Of a stretch of DNA of 8,561 nucleotides, positions 1-6,149 are shown in pieces (the first letter of the stretch is position 1; each line of letters opens with the position of its first letter). The notes beneath the pieces are model-generated. The model had not been told where the DNA came from and ran no database searches. It saw nothing but the letters and a program-made list of their open reading frames with translations. This DNA comes from Anaeromyxobacter dehalogenans (GTDB taxonomy: Bacteria > Myxococcota_A > UBA9042 > DTJE01). Position numbers and translations under genes: made by a program. The stretch spans positions 1 to 8,561 of the forward strand of contig DYKK01000135.1 in NCBI GenBank assembly GCA_020722625.1, written 5' to 3'.

Positions 1-45
1 GTCGCGGCCGGCACGAGACCGCAACAAATCGAGGTCTTCCGTCAT
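1..45 (-). CDS. Possible 5' end of a divergent gene (partial, unidentified)
   Basis: On the minus strand an ATG at 45-43 opens a frame that stays open to the left window edge, giving 15 residues (MTEDLDLLRSRAGRD). Twelve of the 15 codons end in G or C, as expected for a coding frame here. No strong Shine-Dalgarno site is visible; the best is an AGGG about 13 nt upstream. Divergence from sucA across a short region containing a palindrome would be a normal arrangement. The fragment is too short to identify and may be chance. Confidence 0.28.
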   Translation of the reverse strand, partial: MTEDLDLLRSRAGRD

Positions 46-70
46 GCTGTCAAGGTCGCCCTGGCGAATC

Positions 71-103
71 GTGGGGATTGTGGTTCGGTGAGACAATCCC
101 CGC
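71..103. promoter_or_regulatory. Palindrome upstream of sucA (operator or hairpin)
   Basis: GGGGATTGT (73-81) is followed after 11 nt by its exact reverse complement ACAATCCCC (93-101). The stem extends by one G-T wobble and one G-C pair to 71/103. No T-run follows, so it is not a classical terminator. Its right arm overlaps the candidate -35 of the sucA promoter, so an operator for a repressor is one reading. A hairpin ending an upstream transcript is the other. Confidence 0.5.
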
Positions 104-118
104 ATTTCCTGCTAGAAA
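90..118 (+). promoter_or_regulatory. Candidate promoter of the sucA-sucB-lpd operon
   Basis: GAGACA (90-95) and TAGAAA (113-118) are separated by 17 nt, each matching four of six bases of the sigma-70 consensus. TGC directly before the -10 gives an extended -10 arrangement. This is also the most AT-rich part of the upstream region. Transcription would start near 125, leaving a leader of about 36 nt before the sucA ATG. The assignment is by eye only. Confidence 0.4.
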
Positions 119-160
119 ATACGGTCGGCGGCGACCCGGGAGCCGGGGAACGGAGAGACG

Positions 161-2932
161 ATGGACCAGACGGACCTGCACGCGCTGAACCTCGAGTTCG
201 CGGAGGACCTCGCGGAACAATACCGGCGCGACCCGGCGTCCGTGCCGGAGGGATTCCGGGCGCTGTTCGAGCAGGACGGCGGGACCCCGGCGCGGGGTCC
301 GTCGTTCCGGCCGCGGGGGCTGTTCGAGCCCGTGCCCCGGGCGGACGCCGCCGCGCAGGACGCCTTCACCACGGCCAACCTCCAGGACCGGGCGGACCAG
401 CTGATCCGGGCGTACCGCGTGCGGGGGCACCTCGTGGCGGATCTGGACCCGCTCGGGCGCCCGCGACCGCCCCAGGTCGAACTGGACCCCGCGTTCTACG
501 GGTTCACCGAGGCCGACATGGACCGCGTGTTCTCGACGCGGACCATCTACCCGCACGAGGCCCTGTCCCTGCGCGCCATCCTGGAGCACCTGCGCAACAC
601 GTACTGCCGCACCGTCGGCGTGCAGTTCATGCACATTGACGACCTGGGGCTCAAGACGTGGCTCCAGGAGCGCATGGAGGGCACGGAGAACCGCTGCGTC
701 CTGACACGCGCCGAGCAGGTGCGCATCCTGACGCGCCTGACCGACGCGGTTCTGTTCGAGGAATTCATCCAGAAAAAATATCTTGGTGCAAAAAGTTTTA
801 GCCTTGAAGGGGCCGAGACGCTGATCCCCCTGCTGGACCTCGCCATCGATCGGGCGGGCGAGCAGCACGTGGACGAGGTCGTGATCGGGATGGCCCACCG
901 CGGGCGGTTGAACGTGCTCGCGAACATCCTGGGCAAGAGCCCGCGCCGCATCTTCCAGGAGTTCGAGGACCCGGACCCCGTGGCGTTTCGGGGGCACGGG
1001 GACGTGAAGTACCACCTGGGCCACTCGACGACCTGGAAGACCCTGACCGGCTACGACGTGCACCTGTCTCTGTGCTTCAACCCGAGCCACCTGGAGTTCG
1101 TCAACCCCGTGGCCCTCGGACGGATGCGGGCCAAGATGGACCGCGCCGGCGACGCGGAGCACCGGCGCGGGCTCGTGATCCTGATCCACGGGGACGCCGC
1201 GTTCGCGGGCGAGGGCATCGTCCAGGAGACCCTGAACCTGAGCCAGTTGCGGGGGTACTCGGTCGGCGGGACCCTGCACATCGTGGTCAACAACCAGATC
1301 GGGTTCACGACCTCGCCCGAGGACGGGCGGTCCAGCCCCTACGCCACTGACGTGGCCCGGATGCTTCAGGTGCCGATCTTCCACGTCAACGGCGAGGACC
1401 CGGAGGCGGTCGCGCAGGTGGTGCGCCTGGCCATGGACTTCCGCCAGCGCTACCAGCGCGACGCGGTCATTGACCTGTACTGCTACCGGCGCCACGGCCA
1501 CAACGAGACGGACGAGCCCGCGTTCACGCAGCCCCTGATGGCGCGGGCGATCCGGGCGCGCCGGTCCGTGCGGGATGCCTATCTCGAACGGCTGCTCGCG
1601 CTCGGCGAGATCGGCGCGGACGAGGCGGAGGAGATCGCGGTCCGCCGCCGCGCGATGTTCGAGGCGGAACTGGCGGTGGCCCGCCGGGAGCCGGTGGAAC
1701 CCCCCGGGCGGCCCCGGGGCCTGTGGGCCGGGTTCGTCGGGGGTCCGGAGGACGGGATCCCAGAGGCGGACACGGCGGTGGACCGCGACACGCTCGCGTC
1801 GTTGCTCCTCGCCACCACCCGGCTGCCCGACGAGTTTCATCCGCACCCGAAGGTCCGGCGCCTTCTGGAGCGGCGCGCGGCCATGGCGCGCGGAGAGGTC
1901 CCGCTGGACTGGGGCGCGGCCGAGGCCCTGGCCTTCGCGACGCTCGCGGTGGCGGGGCACCGGGTGCGCCTGTCGGGCCAGGACTCGGAGCGAGGCACCT
2001 TCAGCCACCGCCACGCGGTCCTGCACGACGTGGAGGACGACCACACGTTCGCGCCGTTGCAGCACCTCGCCCCGGGCCAGGCCCCCGTCGAGATCGTCAA
2101 CAGTCCCCTGTCCGAGGCCGGGGTCCTGGGCTTCGAGTACGGGTACTCGCTGGATTGCCCGGACGGGCTCGTGGCCTGGGAGGCCCAGTTCGGGGACTTC
2201 GTGAACGCGGCCCAGGTCATCGTGGACCAGTTCCTCGCGAGCGCCGAGGCCAAGTGGCGGCGCCTGTCCGGGCTCGTCCTGCTGCTCCCGCACGGGCTCG
2301 AGGGCCAGGGGCCGGAGCATTCCAGCGCGCGCCTGGAGCGCTTCCTGACGCTGTTCGCCGAGGACAACCTCCAGGTCGCGGTCCCGACGACCCCGGCGCA
2401 ATACTTCCACCTGTTGCGCCGCCAGGTCCTGCGACCCTGGCGCAAGCCGCTCGTGGTCCTGACGCCCAAGAGCCTCCTGCGGCACCCGGAGGCCGTGTCG
2501 TCGCTCGACGAACTCGCGACCGGCCGCTTCCGTCGGGTCCTCCCGGACGACCACGCCGGCGAGCGCCGGGCCGCGCTCGTGCTCTTGTGCGCGGGCAAGG
2601 TCTTCCATGACCTGGCCGCCTACCGGCGCGACCGGGGGCGCGACGACGTGGCCCTCGTGCGCATCGAGCAGTTCGAGCCGCTGCGAGACGAGGCCCTGGC
2701 CGAAGTCCTGGCCACGTACCCAGACGGCACCCCGGTTCGCTTCGTCCAGGAGGAACCGGAAAACCTGGGGGCCGCGTGCTGGCTCAAGCGCCGCTTCGGG
2801 CGCGACTCGCTCCTGGGGCGCTGGCCCTTGACGGTGGTGGCCCGGCCCGCGTCCGCGAGCCCCGCGACCGGGTCCCACGCGAGTCACGCCGCGGAACAGG
2901 CGGCGCTCGTCGAGAAGGCGTTTTCGCAATAG
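161..2932 (+). CDS. sucA: 2-oxoglutarate dehydrogenase E1 component
   Basis: This is the thiamine-diphosphate enzyme that decarboxylates 2-oxoglutarate and passes the succinyl group to the lipoyl arm of E2 in the citric acid cycle. The protein has 923 residues, close to the 933 of E. coli SucA. In order: an N-terminal E1o segment (about 1-40, DLHALNLEFAEDL...), the conserved DLDPLG linker, MAHRG (244-248), GDVKYHLG (280-287), HGDAAFAGEG (343-352) with NNQIGFT (377-383) forming the metal-diphosphate site, RRHGHNETDEP (443-453), the central pyrimidine-binding domain with FSHRHAVLHD, and a C-terminal domain ending in the typical VQEEPENLGA motif. The ATG at 161 is preceded by GGAG (152-155) at 5 nt spacing. 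It is the first gene of a three-gene operon, with sucB 9 nt downstream. Codons 205-216 are unusually A/T-ending, listed separately. The motifs leave little doubt about the family. Confidence 0.97.
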   Translation: MDQTDLHALNLEFAEDLAEQYRRDPASVPEGFRALFEQDGGTPARGPSFRPRGLFEPVPRADAAAQDAFTTANLQDRADQLIRAYRVRGHLVADLDPLGRPRPPQVELDPAFYGFTEADMDRVFSTRTIYPHEALSLRAILEHLRNTYCRTVGVQFMHIDDLGLKTWLQERMEGTENRCVLTRAEQVRILTRLTDAVLFEEFIQKKYLGAKSFSLEGAETLIPLLDLAIDRAGEQHVDEVVIGMAHRGRLNVLANILGKSPRRIFQEFEDPDPVAFRGHGDVKYHLGHSTTWKTLTGYDVHLSLCFNPSHLEFVNPVALGRMRAKMDRAGDAEHRRGLVILIHGDAAFAGEGIVQETLNLSQLRGYSVGGTLHIVVNNQIGFTTSPEDGRSSPYATDVARMLQVPIFHVNGEDPEAVAQVVRLAMDFRQRYQRDAVIDLYCYRRHGHNETDEPAFTQPLMARAIRARRSVRDAYLERLLALGEIGADEAEEIAVRRRAMFEAELAVARREPVEPPGRPRGLWAGFVGGPEDGIPEADTAVDRDTLASLLLATTRLPDEFHPHPKVRRLLERRAAMARGEVPLDWGAAEALAFATLAVAGHRVRLSGQDSERGTFSHRHAVLHDVEDDHTFAPLQHLAPGQAPVEIVNSPLSEAGVLGFEYGYSLDCPDGLVAWEAQFGDFVNAAQVIVDQFLASAEAKWRRLSGLVLLLPHGLEGQGPEHSSARLERFLTLFAEDNLQVAVPTTPAQYFHLLRRQVLRPWRKPLVVLTPKSLLRHPEAVSSLDELATGRFRRVLPDDHAGERRAALVLLCAGKVFHDLAAYRRDRGRDDVALVRIEQFEPLRDEALAEVLATYPDGTPVRFVQEEPENLGAACWLKRRFGRDSLLGRWPLTVVARPASASPATGSHASHAAEQAALVEKAFSQ
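773..808 (+). other. AT-ending codon island inside sucA
   Basis: Twelve consecutive codons (residues 205-216, KKYLGAKSFSLE) contain eleven ending in A or T (AAA, AAA, TAT, CTT, GGT, GCA, AAA, AGT, TTT, AGC, CTT, GAA). The rest of the gene almost always ends codons in G or C. The encoded peptide is a conserved part of E1o (E. coli has a similar AKRFSLEG stretch), so the anomaly is synonymous and not a protein change. The cause is unknown. Confidence 0.75.
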
Positions 2933-2941
2933 GAGAACCCC

Positions 2942-4150
2942 ATGGCGGTCGAGATCAAGGTCCCCCCGGCCGGGGAGTCGGTCACCGAGGGCATGGTCGC
3001 GTCGTGGCTCAAGGCCGAGGGCGAATGGGTGGCCCTGGACGAGCCGGTCGTGGTGCTCGAGACGGACAAGGCCACGGTCGAGGTCCCGGCGCCCGCGGCC
3101 GGGGTGCTCGCGCGCATCGCGCATGCGAAGGGCGAGGTCGTCAAGGTGGGCGAGGTCCTCGGCGTGATTGACGAGACCGCGAAGGCCCCGGACACGAAAC
3201 CCGCGGCCCGGCCCTCGAAGGCGCGGGAGGCCCCGGCGCCCCGGCCCGCCCAGGAAGAGGCCCGGCCGGGTCCCCGCGTGATGCCCGCGGCGCGGCGCGC
3301 CCTGGCCGAGGCGGGACTGGCCCCCGGCGAGGTCCAGCCGACGGGTCCGGGAGGGCGCGTCCTGAAGGAGGACGTGGAGCGAGCGGCCGCGGCACGCCGG
3401 GAACCGGAGGCGGCCGCCCCGGCGCCCGTGGACGCCGCGGCTCCAGAGGGGCGCGAGGAAGAGGTCGTTCCGATGTCCATGCTGCGCCGCCGCATCGCCG
3501 AAAAACTGGTCCAGGCCCGGCGGGACATGGCGCTGCTCACGACGTTCAACGAGGTGGACCTGGGTCGGGTCCAGGACCTGCGCCGCGAGCGCGGCGAGGC
3601 GTTCCAGGCGCGGCACGGCGTGAAACTCGGGATGATGTCCTTCTTCGTCAAGGCCGTGGTGGACGCGCTCAAGCGCTTCCCCGTGGTCAACGCCTCCGTG
3701 AAAGGCACTGACATCGTCTATCACAACTATTACGATATCGGCGTCGCCATCGGGTCCGAGCGGGGCCTGGTGGTCCCCATCCTGCGCGACGCGGACCGCC
3801 TGTCCTTCGCGGCCGTCGAGAAGGCCATCGCGGACTTCGCGCGCCGCGCCCGGGAGAACCGCCTGGACGTGGCCGAGTTGCAGGGCGGGACCTTCACGAT
3901 CAGCAACGGCGGCGTCTTCGGGTCGCTCCTGTCCACGCCGATCGTGAACCCGCCGCAGAGCGCGGTCCTGGGGTTGCACGCGGTCCAGGACCGGCCCGTG
4001 GTCCGGGGCGGCCTGGTGGTCGTCCGCCCCATGATGTACGTGGCCTTGTCCTACGACCATCGCCTCATTGACGGGCGGGAGGCGGTGTCGTTCCTGCGGC
4101 ACGTCAAGGACGTGATCGAGGACCCGGCCCTCCTGATGCTCGAGTTGTGA
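2942..4150 (+). CDS. sucB: Dihydrolipoamide succinyltransferase, E2 of 2-oxoglutarate dehydrogenase
   Basis: E2 forms the core of the complex and transfers the succinyl group from its lipoyl arm to CoA. The 402 residues, close to E. coli SucB in length, show one N-terminal lipoyl domain with the lipoylated lysine in ETDKATVEV (K43). An Ala/Pro-rich linker follows, then the peripheral subunit-binding domain (about 112-148, VMPAARRALAE...GPGGRVLKEDV), a second Ala/Pro linker, and the catalytic domain (about 175-402). The active-site motif is SYDHRLIDGREAV, with H373 and D377 as the expected catalytic pair. TFNEVDL, FPVVNASV, and ISNGGVFGSL match the succinyltransferase branch better than the acetyltransferase branch, and the sucA partner agrees. 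The GGAG site (2932-2935) overlaps the sucA stop codon, so translation is probably coupled. Codons around 3704-3745 (VYHNYYDIGV) show a mild rise in A/T endings. Confidence 0.96.
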   Translation: MAVEIKVPPAGESVTEGMVASWLKAEGEWVALDEPVVVLETDKATVEVPAPAAGVLARIAHAKGEVVKVGEVLGVIDETAKAPDTKPAARPSKAREAPAPRPAQEEARPGPRVMPAARRALAEAGLAPGEVQPTGPGGRVLKEDVERAAAARREPEAAAPAPVDAAAPEGREEEVVPMSMLRRRIAEKLVQARRDMALLTTFNEVDLGRVQDLRRERGEAFQARHGVKLGMMSFFVKAVVDALKRFPVVNASVKGTDIVYHNYYDIGVAIGSERGLVVPILRDADRLSFAAVEKAIADFARRARENRLDVAELQGGTFTISNGGVFGSLLSTPIVNPPQSAVLGLHAVQDRPVVRGGLVVVRPMMYVALSYDHRLIDGREAVSFLRHVKDVIEDPALLMLEL

Positions 4151-4155
4151 GGAGG
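4151..4155 (+). promoter_or_regulatory. Ribosome binding site that decides the lpd start
   Basis: GGAGG lies 6 nt before the ATG at 4162 and overlaps nothing coding except the last base region of sucB. A longer reading from GTG at 4147 would place this site inside the gene and leave that start without a Shine-Dalgarno site. Protein homology also begins at MADAEHDLVVIGGGPGG. Confidence 0.8.
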
Positions 4156-4161
4156 CGAGCG

Positions 4162-5544
4162 ATGGCGGACGCGGAACACGACCTCGTGGTGATCGGGGGC
4201 GGACCGGGCGGATACGTGGCCGCGATCCGGGCGGCCCAGGCCGGGATGAACGTCGCCTGTGTCGAGACGGAGCCCGCGCTCGGGGGGACCTGCCTGCGCG
4301 TGGGGTGCATCCCGAGCAAGGCCCTGCTCGAGTCGTCCGCCCGCTACGAGGAGGCCCGCGGCGGCCTCGATGCCCACGGGGTCAAGGTCGGGGACGTGAC
4401 CCTGGACCTCGGCGCGATGATGCGGCGCAAGGACCGCATCGTGAAGGGGCTTTCTTCTGGGATTGATTTTCTGTTCAAAAAAAACAAGGTGACCAGGTAT
4501 CTGGGGCGCGGGCGACTGGACGGACCCGGCCGCGTGGTGGTGGAAGGGGAGGAGCCGCGGACCTTGCGGGCGCGCCACGTCCTCGTCGCCACCGGGAGCC
4601 GGCCCGCCTCCATTCCGGGCGTGGTCCTGGGCGGGCGGGTCGGGACCAGCACGGAGGCCCTGTCCTTTCCCGAAGTCCCCGGGCACCTCGTCGTGATCGG
4701 GGCGGGCGTGATCGGCCTGGAGCTCGGGTCGGTGTGGCGGCGGCTCGGTTCCCGCGTGACGTTTCTGGAATACCTGGACCGGATCCTCCCCGGCACGGAC
4801 GCGGACATCGCGATGAAAGCCCTGAAAGTCCTCAAGCGCCAGGGCCTGACCTTTCACCTGGGCGCGCGCGTGACCTCGGCCCGCGAGGACGGGGAAGGGT
4901 GCGTGGTCGAGGCGGAGGGCATGGAGCCAATCCGTTGCGACCGCGTCCTGGTCGCGGTGGGCCGCGTCCCCGTCACGGAGGACCTGGGGCTCGACACCGT
5001 CGGGATCACCCCGGACCGCAAGGGCTTCATCCCGGTGGACGAGCACTTCCAGGCCGCGCCGGGAGTCTTCGCGGTCGGGGACGTGATCGGGCCGCCCATG
5101 CTCGCGCACAAGGCCCACGAGGAAGGCATCGCGTGCGTCGAGTTCCTGGCGACCGGCTACGGGCACGTGGACTACGACACGATCCCGGCCGTCTGCTACA
5201 CCGAGCCGGAGGTCGCCTCGGTCGGACGGACCGAGGAGCAGTTGCGCGACGCGGGCATGGCATACCGCACCGGCACCTTCCCGTTCCGGGCGAACGGCCG
5301 GGCCGTGACCCTGGGCATGGCCGAGGGCGAGGTCAAGGTCCTGGCCGACGCCCGCACCGACCGCCTCCTGGGCGTCCACATCCTGGGACCGCGCGCCGGG
5401 GACCTGATCGCCGAGGCCGCGGCCGCCATGGCGTTCGGGGCATCGTCCGAGGACCTCGCCCGCGTCTGCCACGCCCACCCCACCCTCCCCGAGGCCCTGC
5501 GCGAGGCCGCCCTCGCGGCCCTGGGCCGGGCGATTCACGTGTGA
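4162..5544 (+). CDS. lpd: Dihydrolipoyl dehydrogenase, E3
   Basis: E3 is a flavoprotein that reoxidises dihydrolipoamide on E2 and reduces NAD+. The 460-residue protein has an N-terminal FAD-binding motif VVIGGGPGGY (9-18), the redox-active disulfide GGTCLRVGC (C44-C49), an NAD-binding motif IGAGVIGLE (179-187), the second FAD motif GVFAVGDVIG, and the C-terminal dimerisation domain. The latter contains HAHPTLPE, giving the catalytic His439-Glu444 dyad that completes the partner subunit's active site. All key residues are present. It follows sucB by 11 nt, so this E3 is probably made mainly for the 2-oxoglutarate complex, though E3 enzymes often serve several complexes. Residues 97-108 sit in an AT-rich codon island with an A8 run. 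The gene is followed by a GC hairpin. Confidence 0.97.
   Translation: MADAEHDLVVIGGGPGGYVAAIRAAQAGMNVACVETEPALGGTCLRVGCIPSKALLESSARYEEARGGLDAHGVKVGDVTLDLGAMMRRKDRIVKGLSSGIDFLFKKNKVTRYLGRGRLDGPGRVVVEGEEPRTLRARHVLVATGSRPASIPGVVLGGRVGTSTEALSFPEVPGHLVVIGAGVIGLELGSVWRRLGSRVTFLEYLDRILPGTDADIAMKALKVLKRQGLTFHLGARVTSAREDGEGCVVEAEGMEPIRCDRVLVAVGRVPVTEDLGLDTVGITPDRKGFIPVDEHFQAAPGVFAVGDVIGPPMLAHKAHEEGIACVEFLATGYGHVDYDTIPAVCYTEPEVASVGRTEEQLRDAGMAYRTGTFPFRANGRAVTLGMAEGEVKVLADARTDRLLGVHILGPRAGDLIAEAAAAMAFGASSEDLARVCHAHPTLPEALREAALAALGRAIHV
4450..4484 (+). other. AT-rich codon island with A8 homopolymer inside lpd
   Basis: Codons for residues 97-108 (LSSGIDFLFKKN) include CTT TCT TCT, ATT GAT TTT and AAA AAA, in a gene where such endings are otherwise rare. 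The Lys-Lys-Asn codons produce eight consecutive A residues (4477-4484), the longest homopolymer I noticed in the window. The peptide is a well-conserved E3 segment (GIDFLFKKNKV), so the change is in codon choice only. Confidence 0.72.
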
Positions 5545-5577
5545 AGAAACGACGAAGAAACCCGACGCGAACCTGGA

Positions 5578-5598
5578 GCCGCGGGCACTGCCCGCGGC
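5578..5598 (+). terminator. GC-rich hairpin after lpd
   Basis: GCCGCGGG (5578-5585) and CCCGCGGC (5591-5598) form a perfect 8-bp stem with a 5-nt CACTG loop, 33 nt after the lpd stop. No T-run follows; the downstream bases are CGAAACGAAAG. It is therefore not a canonical intrinsic terminator, but it is placed to end or stabilise the sucA-sucB-lpd transcript. Confidence 0.55.
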
Positions 5599-5662
5599 CG
5601 AAACGAAAGACTTGGATGTTCAGGAACGGTCGTCGCGTCTTCCCTCTGCGCTTTCGTCGCCC

Positions 5663-5692
5663 TTGACCCGTTTGGCGGTTGAACTCTACGAT
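5663..5692 (+). promoter_or_regulatory. Candidate promoter of the accessory gene pair
   Basis: TTGACC (5663-5668, five of six consensus bases) and TACGAT (5687-5692, four of six) are 18 nt apart. The predicted start near 5699 leaves a leader of about 22 nt to the ATG at 5721. It would also exclude the upstream TTG at 5679 as a start. Position between the lpd hairpin and the new gene fits an independent transcription unit. Confidence 0.5.
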
Positions 5693-5707
5693 CAGGCTTG
5701 CCGAGGT

Positions 5708-5714
5708 GGAGAGG
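5708..5714 (+). promoter_or_regulatory. Ribosome binding site that decides the start at 5721
   Basis: GGAGAGG lies 6 nt before the ATG at 5721. The longer frame from TTG at 5679 would put this site inside the coding sequence and has no comparable site of its own. Confidence 0.65.
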
Positions 5715-5720
5715 CCGCGG

Positions 5721-6149
5721 ATGTTCCCTCGACCACGTCGTCCCAACTTCAATCGCCGGATGGACCGCGGCGTCCCCGCGGACCGACTCGAGTGGTTGGC
5801 CGAGCGCGTGCGATATGGGGGAAACCCGGAGCACAAGCGCAATCCAGGCGACTTTGGATTGACGCCACCTTCGAAGCCGCGGCCGGACAAGTCGCTTTGC
5901 GACGATGTCGAGGTGTTCAAACGAGACGAGGCCCTATCCCTGCTTCGCGACGGAATTCACAAGGGGCTGGTCAGTGCGCAGAAAGTAGATGAACTTCCCA
6001 AGATGGTGTGGGCCGTCATCCAGAACGGAGGCCGCGTCCTGGAGGCCCGCCTCGAAAACCAGGCGACCTACACCTACCATGGCTATCCGCTGGCCGCGAC
6101 CGACCCGTTCGCCGAGGTCGTCCGGCGCCACCTGAAGAAGAAAAGATGA
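5721..6149 (+). CDS. Small basic conserved-looking protein of unknown function, first gene of accessory pair
   Basis: The 142-residue protein is soluble and rich in Arg and Lys, with no signal peptide or membrane segment. Its start is very basic (MFPRPRRPNFNRR) and it ends in KKKR. Three blocks look like family signatures: YGGNPEHKRNPGDFGL (32-47), followed by a PRPDKSLCD stretch (53-61); a helical region KRDEALSLLRDGIHKGLVSAQ (67-87, written here in parts as KRDEALSLLRDG and IHKGLVSAQ); and VWAVIQNGGRVLEARLEN with YHGYPL...DPF (96-130). I have the impression that this pattern recurs in uncharacterised bacterial proteins, but I cannot name the family. The stop overlaps the next start as ATGA, so the two genes are very likely translated together. 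Seven of codons 2-23 end in A or T, against two of the same number in sucA, consistent with a different origin. A small nuclease-like or RNA-binding toxin is possible but unproven. Confidence 0.8.
   Translation: MFPRPRRPNFNRRMDRGVPADRLEWLAERVRYGGNPEHKRNPGDFGLTPPSKPRPDKSLCDDVEVFKRDEALSLLRDGIHKGLVSAQKVDELPKMVWAVIQNGGRVLEARLENQATYTYHGYPLAATDPFAEVVRRHLKKKR

Noticed and set aside
50..4102. 1350-residue minus-strand frame antisense to sucA and sucB
   Set aside because: The translation is low-complexity (rich in R, G, H, V, L, Q) with no domain pattern. It mirrors two certain genes; such long open antisense frames are expected at very high GC.
4051..5538. 495-residue minus-strand frame antisense to lpd
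   Set aside because: It is a shadow of lpd for the same reason and has no recognisable motifs.
5612..5992. 126-residue plus-strand frame overlapping the start of the accessory pair
   Set aside because: It begins at a TTG without a ribosome site, becomes Ser/Pro/Arg-rich, and conflicts with the better-supported frame starting at 5721.
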